Part shown: positions 23,716 to 32,210 of the stretch, one piece after another | How positions within the stretch are numbered: position 1 is the stretch's first letter | How the letters are laid out: each line of letters starts with the position of its first letter | DNA from: Telluria beijingensis | GTDB taxonomy: Bacteria; Pseudomonadota; Gammaproteobacteria; Burkholderiales; Burkholderiaceae_D | Direction of reading: 5' to 3' | NCBI RefSeq assembly: GCF_030770395.1 | Contig: NZ_CP132480.1 | Coordinates: 2,495,979 to 2,559,978, forward strand | DNA length: 64,000 nt | Translations under genes and position numbers: made by a program | The notes under the pieces: generated by a model | Seen by the model: only the letters and a program-made list of their open reading frames with translations | Database searches by the model: none | Told to the model about the DNA's origin: nothing

Positions 23716-24867
23716 ATGTGCGTGTGGCACGAGACAGAGACGAAGGCGGCCGGTGGCGCCTGGACCGCCATTCGCGCCGCAATGGGGGGCGCTGGAACTG
23801 TGCTCGATCCGGAAGACGAAAAGGCGTTCGGCACGGCGGTCGATCGCACGTTGTCGGACCTGTTGCCCGCGCTGGGACCGCTGTTCGGGCTTGCCGTGGT
23901 GGTGTTCACAGTATGGGATTTCTGGATCGCGCCGGCGCGCGCGCCGCTGACGGCAACGCTACGCTTGCTTCTCGTCCTGGCAGGCGCGATGGGGTATGGA
24001 CACTGGGGCGGGCGGCTCTCGGCGCCGGTCCGTTGCGCCCTGGTCTACATCTCGCATACCAGTGCGATGATTCTCAGTGCCGCACTCCTGCCGAACGGGC
24101 TGGTACTTGCCTTGCCCGCGATTAGCGGCGCAATGTTCCTGCTGGCCCTGGTCGAGCCGCGCCTCGGTCGCTTTTTTTGCATCACCTTGCCGCCGATGCT
24201 GCTGTTCATGCTGCTCGGCGCCCTGGAATTGTCCCAGCCGGCATTTGCCAGCAGCATGCTGGTCCATGCGGCCATGCTGCCTTTGGCGGCGGCAGTGTGC
24301 ATGACGCAAGGAAGGTGGCGGCGTGCCGCTTTTCTCGGTGAACGGGCCCTCGCGCATGCGGCTCATCACGACAGCCTCAGCGGCGTGTTTGCGCGCGGCT
24401 ACCTGGTCGAACTGGGGAACCATGACGTCGCCCTGGCCAAGCGTCATGGGCGTCCGCTGGCAATCGGCATGGTCGATATCGACTACTTCAAGCGGGTCAA
24501 CGACAGCTTCGGGCATGCCGCAGGCGATTTGTTGCTGTGCGCGGTCAGCAAAGCCTGTTGCGCCCAATTGCGGGCCAGCGACTACTTCGGGAGAATCGGC
24601 GGCGAGGAATTCGTCTGCGTCATGCCGGAGACGACTGAAGACGATGCGCTGGCGTGCGCCGAGCGGATGCGCGCCGCAGTGGCCGCGATCCGGATCGAGA
24701 CGGCTTCAGGAATTCTGGGATGCACGATCAGCGTCGGCATCGCGGCGTTGCAGCGGGAACATGCCGACTTTGACGGTCTGCTCGCGGCGGCCGATAGCGC
24801 CATGTACCGGGCCAAGACGAGCGGCCGCAATCGCGTCGTGCTGGCGGCGCCGCGCCTTTGCTACTGA
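23716..24867 (+). CDS. Membrane-bound diguanylate cyclase (GGDEF)
   Basis: 383 residues from ATG 23716. Earlier non-ATG starts in frame are possible and no start has a strong ribosome site. About six hydrophobic helices occupy residues 50-200 and form a membrane sensor of unknown ligand. The GGDEF domain has the active loop RIGGEEF near residue 295 and an intact inhibitory site RASD five residues before it, so product inhibition by c-di-GMP is expected. It makes c-di-GMP from GTP. The 3' end overlaps a minus-strand FNR-like remnant by 7 bp. The same convergent arrangement recurs at 45.1 kb with the cyclase decayed and FNR intact. Confidence 0.9.
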   Translation: MCVWHETETKAAGGAWTAIRAAMGGAGTVLDPEDEKAFGTAVDRTLSDLLPALGPLFGLAVVVFTVWDFWIAPARAPLTATLRLLLVLAGAMGYGHWGGRLSAPVRCALVYISHTSAMILSAALLPNGLVLALPAISGAMFLLALVEPRLGRFFCITLPPMLLFMLLGALELSQPAFASSMLVHAAMLPLAAAVCMTQGRWRRAAFLGERALAHAAHHDSLSGVFARGYLVELGNHDVALAKRHGRPLAIGMVDIDYFKRVNDSFGHAAGDLLLCAVSKACCAQLRASDYFGRIGGEEFVCVMPETTEDDALACAERMRAAVAAIRIETASGILGCTISVGIAALQREHADFDGLLAAADSAMYRAKTSGRNRVVLAAPRLCY

Positions 24868-24962
24868 CTGACCAGTGGCTTGTCCGCCGTGTCTGCCAAG
24901 AGCGAATGCACGTGCCTGCGATCGAGCAGCTCGATGTTTTGCAGTTGAAGCCGCCACGCCCC
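24861..24962 (-). pseudogene. C-terminal remnant of an FNR/CRP-type regulator
   Basis: The minus frame ending at 24861 reads WRLQLQNIELLDRRHVHSLL and then ADTADKPLVSQ, then stop. It lines up with the C-terminus of the intact FNR of this window (IALDKREIELLDPGRLEALL). Upstream of it the frame loses any likeness to a helix-turn-helix. Position supports homology: it converges on and overlaps the cyclase gene, exactly as the intact FNR converges on the cyclase remnant at 45.1 kb. Confidence 0.55.
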
Positions 24963-25144
24963 CCATTCCTTGGACTCGCCGTCCTTGCCGCCCGCGGGGC
25001 ACTGGTCGGCCTCGAATTGCGCACATGGCTGGCACTGCGGATGGCGTCGCGCCCGCCTCAACTGCCTGGACGAGCCGCCGGGCACCTGGAATAGCTGCTG
25101 CACCACGTTATTTCTACGAAGTCTACTCACCGCAGTTTGAACTT

Positions 25145-25158
25145 TTGATCTCAGTCAA
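25145..25158. promoter_or_regulatory. FNR box TTGAT-CTCA-GTCAA
   Basis: Nine of ten consensus bases. The predicted start of transcription is near 25193, just before the first usable ATG of the hemerythrin-like gene, so the message would be nearly leaderless or start at a later ATG (25224 or 25263). Confidence 0.8.
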
Positions 25159-25202
25159 ACTCAGTGCAATATATTACGAGCACACTGCGATCTCTTAAAT
25201 CG

Positions 25203-25685
25203 ATGTCAAGGCCGATCTCTCTCATGACTTCAATACCGCGATTGCCTCGACGCCCGCACACCATGATCCAGGCGCTGGTACTGACTCTGGACCGCCTGTC
25301 GGTCCAGGTTGGCCAGACGGCACACGCGCCGGACAAGTCCCTTGCAGGCGCGTTGTGTGGTCTGGTCGCATCGGTCGAACGTGCTTTTCGCCAGGAGGAT
25401 GCGCTGATGGAAGAAACCGGATATCGCGGCTTGCACGTGCAACGGAAGGACAATGCGCCGATCTTGTGCGCCTTGCGTCGTGCTGACGCGCGGGTCGAAC
25501 ACGGTGATATGGCGATCGGTCGCGAGATGATTGCTGCATTGCCGGGACTGCTGTCCCTGCACCGGACGACGGCGCTCGGTATGCTCAACCACAGCATGGG
25601 CGGTGATCGAGGGTGCGTGGTCATGCGCAGTGGCCGGATCCGCATCCGGACGGCCCCGCGGTACCGGCCAGGGCGGGGGCAGTGA
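25203..25685 (+). CDS. Hemerythrin-like (HHE-type) protein lacking most iron ligands
   Basis: 160 residues if ATG 25203 is used. The start is uncertain and an upstream GTG at 25164 would lie before the expected transcription start. The core VERAFRQEDALMEETGYRGL and the later LPGLLSLHRTT follow the bacteriohemerythrin helix pattern (HFxxEExLM...GYP...H...H). However, the first His is replaced and the HxxxH pair is reduced to one His, so a di-iron O2 site is unlikely. The stop overlaps the USP start (TGATG), so the two are translationally coupled. A decayed second copy of both genes lies at 48.9-49.5 kb. Confidence 0.65.
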   Translation: MSRPISLMTSIPRLPRRPHTMIQALVLTLDRLSVQVGQTAHAPDKSLAGALCGLVASVERAFRQEDALMEETGYRGLHVQRKDNAPILCALRRADARVEHGDMAIGREMIAALPGLLSLHRTTALGMLNHSMGGDRGCVVMRSGRIRIRTAPRYRPGRGQ

Positions 25686-26518
25686 TGAATTACCGATCCA
25701 TGCTAGTGCATGCGGACTTGTCACGTCATGCGACCGAACGCCACCGACTTGCGGCCCGGCTGGCCAGTGCGCACGATGCGCACCTGATCGCCGTCGCCGC
25801 GACAGGCGTGTCGCGTGCGGTGTTTCCTCATGGCTATCAGGCTGCTGCAGGAAGCCTTGAAGAGAGTTATTTCGAGCCGCTGCGCGACAGCGCGACGCAA
25901 GCGCTGGATCGCTTCGACGCCATCGCCCTCCAGACGGGAGTCGCGCACGAGACCCGCCTTGTCTGGGACCTGGCCAGCGATGCGCTCGCCCGGATGGCGC
26001 GGTTCGTCGACCTGGCGGTGGTGAGCCAGTACGATCCCGACGAAGCGCTGACCGAGCCGGGGTGGCGCATCCCCGAATACGTCGCGATCACAAGTGCCTG
26101 TCCGGTACTGGTGCTGCCATGTGCCGGCGCGACCGACACTGGCCGCCACATCCTGGTTGCCTGGGACGGTAGCAGGGAGTCCTCGGCCGCGCTGAAGGCG
26201 GCGCTCCCGATGATGCGGCGCGCGGCGCGCGTCAGTATCGTGTCTTTCCGCTCTCCGGACGATGGCGATATCCTGGACGCCCGCTGTCAGACCGATCTGG
26301 CCGCCTTCCTGGCTCGCCACGAGGCTTGCGCCGATATCCTTGCGCTTGACCGTCATATTGACCACGGACAGGCCTTGCTCGCCATGACCCAGGAAGAGGC
26401 TGTCGACCTGATCGTGATGGGCTGCTACGGACACTCGCAGTTCCGCGAACTGTTCCTGGGCGGCGTGACCAGGACGGTCCTGCGCGAGACAAGCGTTCCC
26501 GTGCTGATGGCGCGCTGA
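25685..26518 (+). CDS. Universal stress protein, tandem UspA domains
   Basis: 277 residues. N-terminal domain MNYRSMLVHADLSRHATERH, second domain HILVAWDGSRESSAAL ending MGCYGHSQFRELFLGGVTRTVL and TSVPVLMAR. It has the same two-domain plan as the USP at 20909, including the GHSxxRE...GGVTR signature. Its start overlaps the stop of the hemerythrin-like gene. Expression probably comes from the 25145 FNR box. A truncated paralogue at 49250-49525 shares a long conserved segment (WDLASDALAR is identical in both). Confidence 0.9.
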   Translation: MNYRSMLVHADLSRHATERHRLAARLASAHDAHLIAVAATGVSRAVFPHGYQAAAGSLEESYFEPLRDSATQALDRFDAIALQTGVAHETRLVWDLASDALARMARFVDLAVVSQYDPDEALTEPGWRIPEYVAITSACPVLVLPCAGATDTGRHILVAWDGSRESSAALKAALPMMRRAARVSIVSFRSPDDGDILDARCQTDLAAFLARHEACADILALDRHIDHGQALLAMTQEEAVDLIVMGCYGHSQFRELFLGGVTRTVLRETSVPVLMAR

Positions 26519-26699
26519 GGTCCAGGCGGCGACGCGGCCAACATCGTCATGGGTGTCCTGGTTCAACCACCTTCGCCAGCTGGAACCGCTGGGCTGTATA
26601 GCGCCAGCTGATGCTGAGGCAAACCATCGCAAGCAACCGGGCAGACAAGCCATGCCGGCCTGACTCACACTAGCCGGCCTCCACGAACGCGGGGGCGAT

Positions 26700-26792
26700 T
26701 CAGCCGGGATTGCTCAGCACTTTGAGCAGGGCACAGGCCTGTGCGGCGGCAGCCTGCATGTCTTGCAGGTTCAGGCGGGCTGGGCTCGGCAT
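26700..26792 (-). pseudogene. Truncated ArsR-family regulator N-terminus
   Basis: A 30-codon minus-strand frame reads MPSPARLNLQDMQAAAAQAC and then ALLKVLSNPG before a stop. QAxALLKxLSNPDRL is the usual first helix of ArsR/SmtB regulators of the BigR type, and here the frame stops exactly where DRLLLL should follow. No downstream helix-turn-helix is visible in other frames. It is most likely the broken end of a deleted regulator gene. Confidence 0.5.
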
Positions 26793-26936
26793 GTCGTCTT
26801 CATCGCTTCCGTGCGATTCGACGTATCACAGTACATTACATTTCCAGGTAGATCGACGGTCGGCCGACTGGCAGGGTGCACAGTCCCGTTGCTGCCCTAT
26901 TGCGTTGGAGTGCAAACACAATAGCGTCGGAGCAAT

Positions 26937-26950
26937 TTGATATCGATCAA
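26937..26950. promoter_or_regulatory. Consensus FNR box TTGAT-ATCG-ATCAA
   Basis: All ten consensus bases match. It lies 178 bp before the SYLF gene and faces the SYLF-Hsp20-PFK group. The long leader contains T-rich DNA just downstream of the box. Confidence 0.82.
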
Positions 26951-27127
26951 AAATCCATTGGTTTTTTTACTTTTCAGTCAGCTGCCATCATCCAGGAACC
27001 GAGGCCTGGCTTACACTAACACCGTTGGGGGACTTGTTCCAGCCATTGAGAATCCGGTGCCGGGCCATGCTGCCGCGACCAGTTTCAGAAGCAACCTCCC
27101 GCCGTCGAGATGAGGGGCCATGCATCA

Positions 27128-27865
27128 ATGAGAAACCAAGCACGCGTAGTGTGCGTCGCGGTATGCCTGTCCGTCGTGGCCATGGCGTTTCCGCGCCCAG
27201 GCGCACTCGCGCAAGCAACCGCCAACGCCGCCGCATCGCAGCCGGGGCGCTCGACACCTGCCAACCGCCACGCGGCGGCAGCCCGGAAGCGTGTTGCGGA
27301 GGCAGCCGCGGTAGTGGCCAGGATGGAAGAGGTGCCGCGCCTACGGCAGTTGCTGCGGCAGGCCAAAGGCGTTTTCATCGTGCCGCATTATGGCCGTTCG
27401 GCGCTGGGCCTAGGGGTCGAGGGCGGGTCCGGGGTGCTTCTCGCCAGACGGCAGGACAACAGCTGGAGCGATCCGGCCTTCTTTTACCTCGGAAGTATTT
27501 CTCTCGGCGCACAGGCCGGAGCGCAGGGTGGACCGGTTGCGATCGTGCTCAACAACGATGCGGTGCTTGCCAAGTTCTTCCAGAACACGGATTTCTCGCT
27601 CAACGGGGACACCGGTCTGAAGGTGCTGAACTGGGCCGGCTTTATCGAGGGAAAGGCCGGTGCCGGCGATGTCGTCGTGTGGAGCGGCACCGAAAGCTTG
27701 TTCGGCAACGCGGCGGCCATCAGCGTCAACGGAATCCGCTACAGCCAGACGGCGACGACCGCCTACTACGATCGCATCGTCACGGCGCAGGATGTCATGG
27801 CAGGAAAGTTCAGCAATGCGCAGGCCGATCCGCTGAAGCTGGCGCTGGCGAATGCCTCCAGGTGA
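27128..27865 (+). CDS. SYLF (YSC84/DUF500) lipid-binding domain protein, exported
   Basis: 245 residues. A signal peptide ending ALAQA is followed by an Ala-rich helix and the SYLF domain from about residue 75: RLRQLLRQAKGVFIVPHYGRSALGLGVEGGSGVLL, then SFYLGSISLGAQAGAQGG type strands and the C-terminal AYYDR...TAQDVMAGKFSN. In eukaryotes SYLF binds phosphoinositides. In bacteria it is a periplasmic domain of unknown role. ATG 27128 has AGGGG upstream. An in-frame ATG 18 bp earlier is possible. It heads the group with Hsp20 and PFK under an FNR box. Confidence 0.9.
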   Translation: MRNQARVVCVAVCLSVVAMAFPRPGALAQATANAAASQPGRSTPANRHAAAARKRVAEAAAVVARMEEVPRLRQLLRQAKGVFIVPHYGRSALGLGVEGGSGVLLARRQDNSWSDPAFFYLGSISLGAQAGAQGGPVAIVLNNDAVLAKFFQNTDFSLNGDTGLKVLNWAGFIEGKAGAGDVVVWSGTESLFGNAAAISVNGIRYSQTATTAYYDRIVTAQDVMAGKFSNAQADPLKLALANASR

Positions 27866-27928
27866 CGCCGACCCGGCCCGCGCGGTCTAGAAACAATCAG
27901 TAGTCGACTCACACAAAGGGAGGATGTC

Positions 27929-28372
27929 ATGAACAGATTAACGCGCTTTGACCCGTTCAACGAGATAACCCGTTTCGAGCCGTTCCGTAACATGGACGAG
28001 TTCTTCAATGATTTGCGCATGGTGCCGGGCTGGCGTGGCCCCGAAGCGCAACCGCGGATTCGCGTCGACGTGGCAGAAACCGAGCAGGCGTACACCTTGA
28101 AGGCGGAGATTCCTGGCGTGAACAAAGACGATATCAAGGTTGCCGTAGAGGGAAACCAGGTAACCCTGACCGCCGAGGTTCGCCAGGAAAAGGATGAGAA
28201 GACCGAGAACACGCTGCGCAGCGAACGCTACTTCGGTGTACAGACGCGCAGCTTCACCCTGCCGCAAGACGTCGACGACGCCAATGCACAGGCCATGTAC
28301 AAGGACGGCATCCTGGAGCTGACCCTGCCCAAGAAGCCGGGAACCGCCCGCAGACAGCTGCAGATCCAGTAA
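27929..28372 (+). CDS. Small heat shock protein (Hsp20/alpha-crystallin)
   Basis: 147 residues. The alpha-crystallin domain spans about residues 42-135 with the usual IRVDVAETEQAYTLKAEIPGV start and the conserved YKDGILELTLPKK end (AxxxxGxLxLxxPK). The short C-terminal tail holds an I-x-I-like QLQIQ. It holds unfolded proteins in an ATP-independent manner. The gene follows a GGGAGG site, 63 bp after the SYLF gene. Hsp20 is also a marker of the mycobacterial dormancy regulon, which this island resembles. Confidence 0.95.
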   Translation: MNRLTRFDPFNEITRFEPFRNMDEFFNDLRMVPGWRGPEAQPRIRVDVAETEQAYTLKAEIPGVNKDDIKVAVEGNQVTLTAEVRQEKDEKTENTLRSERYFGVQTRSFTLPQDVDDANAQAMYKDGILELTLPKKPGTARRQLQIQ

Positions 28373-28444
28373 TCGCGAGGGCAGCGGGCCGCCGAACCCG
28401 GCGGCCCCGCAATAGAAAAGTCGTGCACGACGAGGCGCTGATTC

Positions 28445-29599
28445 ATGGATCCTGTCATCAGGCGAATTGCCATCTCCACAGGAGGGGGCGACGCTCCCGG
28501 GCTCAACGCCGTAATCCGCGCGGTCGTGCTTGCTGCAGACCAGCTTGGTTGGGAATGCCATGGTATCCGGGACGGCTTCAATGGACTGCTCGCCCCCGAG
28601 CACTGCCTCGGCGAACCGGTTCTACGCCTGTCGACCGATGCCGTGCACGGCATCGGCCATCTCGGCGGCACGATCCTCGGCAGCACTAACCGGGGCAACC
28701 CGATGCGCTATCCAAAGAGTGGGAGCGGCGGGCCCATCGAACAGGATCGCACCGACGAGCTGGTTGGTCTTTGCCGCCAATGCGGCTTCGATGCCCTGAT
28801 CGTTGTCGGGGGCGACGGCTCGATGAGCATCGCCGATTGCCTGCGGCGCAAAGGACTGCGGGTGATCGGCGTACCCAAGACGATCGACAACGATCTCGAC
28901 CGCACCTTCCAGACTTTCGGTTTCGACTCCGCAGTAGGATTCGCGACCGAATGCATCGACCGTCTGCACACCACGGCGGATAGCCAGCACCGCGTAATGG
29001 TTGTCGAAGTGATGGGACGCTACGCTGGCTGGATTGCGCTGCACGCGGGCCTGGCGGCGGGCGCGCATGCGATCCTGCTTCCCGAAATCCCGTTCTGTCT
29101 CGATACGGTGGCGCAGGCCATCGCGAAACGCGACGCTGCCGGGCGGCGCCACTCCGTCGTCGTGGTGGCTGAAGGCGCACAGCCGCTCGGGCGGCGGCGT
29201 GAGCTGCTCGCGGCCGCCGGGGCCGGCCAGGCCGAGCGCCTGGGCGGCATTGGCGCCTGGGTCGAAGCGGGACTCGGCAGCCGTACAGGCAAGGAATGCC
29301 GCAACGTGGTGCTGGGCCATCTGCTGCGCGGCGGACGCCCTTCCGCATTCGACCGCGTCATCGCATCGCGCTTCGGGGCAGCGGCAGTCAGGATCCTGGC
29401 ACGCGGCGAGCAGGGCGTGATGGTGGCGCTGGACGGGGATGGCATCGTAAGCGTGCCCCTGGCCGAGGTTGCCGGCCGCAGCAGGCGGGTTCCCATCGAC
29501 GGCGATACGGTGCACACCGTGCGCGAGCTCGGCATCTGCCTTGGCGAGCGTAATGGGCGGAGCCCGGACAAAATGGACGCTGGCCAGCCGCGCTGGTGA
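28445..29599 (+). CDS. pfkA: 6-phosphofructokinase, GGDGS + PKTIDND type
   Basis: 384 residues of the PfkA family. Seen motifs are STGGGDAPGLNAVIR (phosphate loop), GGDGSMSIA (position 104-equivalent is Gly, which favours ATP), PKTIDNDLDRTF (Lys at the 124-equivalent, as in PPi-linked and group III enzymes) and MGRYAGWIA. This mix is typical of group III PFKs that usually use ATP. It phosphorylates fructose-6-phosphate, the committing step of Embden-Meyerhof glycolysis, which many Burkholderiales lack. Its place after Hsp20 under FNR control suggests fermentative ATP supply at low oxygen. Confidence 0.92.
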   Translation: MDPVIRRIAISTGGGDAPGLNAVIRAVVLAADQLGWECHGIRDGFNGLLAPEHCLGEPVLRLSTDAVHGIGHLGGTILGSTNRGNPMRYPKSGSGGPIEQDRTDELVGLCRQCGFDALIVVGGDGSMSIADCLRRKGLRVIGVPKTIDNDLDRTFQTFGFDSAVGFATECIDRLHTTADSQHRVMVVEVMGRYAGWIALHAGLAAGAHAILLPEIPFCLDTVAQAIAKRDAAGRRHSVVVVAEGAQPLGRRRELLAAAGAGQAERLGGIGAWVEAGLGSRTGKECRNVVLGHLLRGGRPSAFDRVIASRFGAAAVRILARGEQGVMVALDGDGIVSVPLAEVAGRSRRVPIDGDTVHTVRELGICLGERNGRSPDKMDAGQPRW

Positions 29600-29639
29600 A
29601 CGCAGGATTCCGAAGCTTGCTTCGCCCATGCTGGCAAAT

Positions 29640-29653
29640 TTGATCCGAATCAA
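29640..29653. promoter_or_regulatory. Consensus FNR box TTGAT-CCGA-ATCAA of the hydrogenase operon
   Basis: All ten consensus bases match, 71 bp upstream of hypC. With the site at -41.5, transcription would start near 29688 and leave a 36-base leader. This single promoter could serve the whole hyp-hyd-exporter run to 44.9 kb. Confidence 0.85.
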
Positions 29654-29723
29654 ACGAAGAAGCCCGAGCTTGCGAGAGTATTTGTTTAATCTCCATCCGC
29701 GTTGTCGGGTACAAGGTGTTGGC

Positions 29724-30023
29724 ATGTGCCTTGCCGTACCAATGGAAGTACTGAAAATCGAGGACGGGACTGCCTGGTGCAGCGCAAGCGGCATACGGCG
29801 TGCAGTCAGCCTGTACTTGCTCCCGTCCGATGCGGTCGCGCCGGGTGACTTCGTGCTCGTCCATGTGGGATACGCCATCCAGAAGATCGTCGCGCATGAG
29901 GCAAGGACGACCTGGGAGCTCATCGACCGGATGCAGGGGGTGGAAATCCCGAAACGCGATGCACGAACTTTCGATCAGCAGGGCGCTGCTCGACCAGCTT
30001 GCCGGCCTGGTAAGGCAACATAA
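29724..30023 (+). CDS. hypC: [NiFe] hydrogenase maturation chaperone HypC
   Basis: 99 residues starting MCLAVPMEVLKIEDG. Cys2 is the invariant residue that carries the Fe(CN)2CO unit with HypD. The OB-fold core ends at DFVLVHVGYAIQKI, as expected. The C-terminal extension of about 25 residues beyond the usual 75-80 runs into the hypA start region and overlaps it by 65 bp. HypC delivers the iron centre to the large subunit precursor. First gene of the operon, downstream of an FNR box. Confidence 0.92.
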   Translation: MCLAVPMEVLKIEDGTAWCSASGIRRAVSLYLLPSDAVAPGDFVLVHVGYAIQKIVAHEARTTWELIDRMQGVEIPKRDARTFDQQGAARPACRPGKAT

Positions 30024-30309
30024 TGCCACTGGTGTCAGCGCCATTACCTTGTGCATCGGGCCGCTGTCAGGGATCGAGCCAGCACTGTTGCGGGCAGCCT
30101 ACATGCAGTCCCGCAAGCAGACCGTCGCCGAGCATGCGGACCTGATCATCCTGCCTGCCGCGGTACGCGTGCTATGCCAGGAGTGCGCCGCCGTGTCCGA
30201 GGCCACGCCGGCGCGGCTGACATGCGCGGCATGCGCGTGCTCCCGGACGCGCCTGCTGAGTGGTGACGAGATGTTGCTGGAAAGTGTAGACCTGGAGTTC
30301 GGCGCCTGA
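29959..30309 (+). CDS. hypA: Hydrogenase nickel insertion protein HypA
   Basis: 116 residues beginning MHELSISRALLDQL. His2 is the nickel ligand. The zinc site has two Cys pairs: CQEC and CAAC with about 14 residues between, followed by an extra Cys. It hands nickel to the large subunit together with HypB. The ATG lies inside the 3' end of hypC in another frame (65-bp overlap), so translation is coupled. Confidence 0.93.
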   Translation: MHELSISRALLDQLAGLVRQHNATGVSAITLCIGPLSGIEPALLRAAYMQSRKQTVAEHADLIILPAAVRVLCQECAAVSEATPARLTCAACACSRTRLLSGDEMLLESVDLEFGA

Positions 30310-30336
30310 GCCGGCCGCCTTGTGAAAGGAATCCTC

Positions 30337-31089
30337 ATGTGCGCAGATTGTGGCTGTGGAGCAAGCGAGGCGGACAAGACGCCACACTACGTGCCACTGG
30401 CGCGGAGCAGCTCGAGGGTGAAGGTCATGCGCGGCCTGCTGTGCGAGAACGACCGGGCAGCCGGGCACAACAGGCGGCATTTCGACCTCCACCAGACCCT
30501 GGCCATCAACCTCATGTCATCCCCGGGCGCCGGCAAGACCGCCTTGCTCGAGGCCAGCATCGAGGCGCTGTCGGCCACCTTCCGGATCGCGGTCATAGTC
30601 GGCGACCTGGAAACCGACAACGATGCCCGCCGCATCCGGGCCAAGGGCGTGCCTGTGGTGCAGATCACGACGGGAAGCGCCTGCCACCTCGACGCGGCAA
30701 TGGTCCACGACGCCTGGCACCAGCTGCGCAACGAGCCGGTCGATCTCCTGTTTATCGAGAACGTGGGCAACCTCGTATGCCCAGCCAGCTTCGCTCTTGG
30801 CCAGCATGCCGACGTGATCCTGCTGTCCGTCCCCGAAGGCGACGACAAGCCGGCCAAGTACCCGGTCATGTTCCGCTGCGCCGACCTCATGCTGATTACG
30901 AAGATCGACCTCCTGCCTTACCTCGCGGACTTCGTGCCGGAACGCGCGCAGCGCTACATGAATGAGATTGGCAACCCTGCACCGACCCTGGCGACCTCTT
31001 CCCGCGATGGCACCGGCATGGACGAATGGTTCGGTTGGTTGCGCCGGCTGCATGCGGCGCAGGGCCACCCGGCAGAGGTTGCAACATGA
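30337..31089 (+). CDS. hypB: Hydrogenase maturation GTPase HypB
   Basis: 250 residues from ATG 30337, which has GAAAGGA upstream. The N-terminal high-affinity nickel motif is MCADCGCG (CxxCxC). There is no His-rich storage stretch. The P-loop is NLMSSPGAGKTALLE, followed by VGDLETDNDARR and the NKxD-like TKIDLLPY. GTP hydrolysis drives nickel delivery with HypA. The stop overlaps the hypD start (ATGA). Confidence 0.94.
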   Translation: MCADCGCGASEADKTPHYVPLARSSSRVKVMRGLLCENDRAAGHNRRHFDLHQTLAINLMSSPGAGKTALLEASIEALSATFRIAVIVGDLETDNDARRIRAKGVPVVQITTGSACHLDAAMVHDAWHQLRNEPVDLLFIENVGNLVCPASFALGQHADVILLSVPEGDDKPAKYPVMFRCADLMLITKIDLLPYLADFVPERAQRYMNEIGNPAPTLATSSRDGTGMDEWFGWLRRLHAAQGHPAEVAT

Positions 31090-32207
31090 GCGTCACGGCG
31101 CTGCAATGGCTGAACGAGATCGCGCGACTTCCCCTGCCCGATCGCGTCCGGATCATGAACGTCTGCGGCGGCCACGAGCGTACCGTCGCGATGGCGGGTC
31201 TCCGCACCGTCCTGCCGCCGCAAGTCGAGATCATCCCCGGCCCCGGCTGCCCCGTCTGCGTGTGTCCGGAACAGGACATCCACGATGCGATCCGCTTGGC
31301 GCTCGACCATGGGGTGATCCTGCTGGCATTCGGCGACATGCTGCGGGTGCCCGGCAACCTGCCCAAAGGCGAGGTACGGTCGCTCGAGCAGGCGCGCGGG
31401 GCGGGCGCCGATGTGCGGCCGATCGCCAGTCCGCTGGAGGCGGTCGCGGTCGCGCGCGCCAATCCGGCCCGTCCCGTGGTGTTCTTCGCGGCCGGTTTCG
31501 AGACCACCACGGCGCCGGTCGCCGCGATGCTGCTCGACGCGCCGCCGGCCAACCTGTTCCTGCTGCTGTCGGCGCGCCGCACCTCGCCCACGGTGGCCAT
31601 GCTGCTGGAATCGGAGCGGCCTTCCTTCGACGCCCTGCTGGCCCCGGGCCATGTCTGCGCCGTCATGGGACAGGAGGAGTGGGGCTTCGTGGTCGATCGG
31701 CATGCGGTCCCGGCGGCGGTGGCCGGGTTCACGCCGGACAGTCTGCTGGCGGCGACTTATTCGGTGTTGCGGCAGATCGTCGAGGGCCGCTGTTTCCTGG
31801 ACAATTGCTACCCACAGGTGGTGCAAGCGGGAGGGAACCCATTCGCGCAGCGCCAGCTGCTGCAGGCGATGGACGTCATCGATGCGCAATGGCGCGGGAT
31901 CGGCACGATCCCGAAGTCCGGCTACCGGATTGGGCAGGCCTTCGCCGCGCACGACGCGCGCCTGCGATTTCCGACTGCGCCCACTGCGGCCGGGACGACG
32001 CGGCCACGTGCCGGACAGATGCCGCCCGGCTGCGATTGCGCCAAGGTGGTGCTGGGCAAGATCTACCCCGACCATTGCCGCCTGTACGGACGGGCCTGCA
32101 CCCCGCGGGCACCTATTGGTCCCTGCATGGTGTCCGACGAAGGCGCCTGCCGGATCTGGTGGACGAGCCGGGCGCGCAGCCCGGTGCTGGCCGCGAGCGG
32201 AGAGTAG
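31086..32207 (+). CDS. hypD: Hydrogenase maturation protein HypD
   Basis: 373 residues. The N-terminal CGGHE (in RIMNVCGGHERT) and GPGCPVC motifs bind the iron precursor with HypC. GFETTTAP follows. The C-terminal [4Fe-4S] cysteines are in CFLDNCYPQVV, GCDCAKV, HCRLYGRACTP and IGPCMVSDEGAC. It assembles the Fe(CN)2CO unit. Start overlaps hypB. Confidence 0.94.
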   Translation: MSVTALQWLNEIARLPLPDRVRIMNVCGGHERTVAMAGLRTVLPPQVEIIPGPGCPVCVCPEQDIHDAIRLALDHGVILLAFGDMLRVPGNLPKGEVRSLEQARGAGADVRPIASPLEAVAVARANPARPVVFFAAGFETTTAPVAAMLLDAPPANLFLLLSARRTSPTVAMLLESERPSFDALLAPGHVCAVMGQEEWGFVVDRHAVPAAVAGFTPDSLLAATYSVLRQIVEGRCFLDNCYPQVVQAGGNPFAQRQLLQAMDVIDAQWRGIGTIPKSGYRIGQAFAAHDARLRFPTAPTAAGTTRPRAGQMPPGCDCAKVVLGKIYPDHCRLYGRACTPRAPIGPCMVSDEGACRIWWTSRARSPVLAASGE

Positions 32208-32210
32208 GGC

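Larger units (their letters stand above)
26519..27127. other. Intergenic region with ArsR remnant and FNR box
   Basis: About 600 bp between the tandem USP and the SYLF gene. It contains a 30-codon ArsR fragment on the minus strand and a consensus FNR box, both listed separately. The first 180 bp and the leader between the FNR box and the SYLF gene show no supported gene. Confidence 0.5.
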
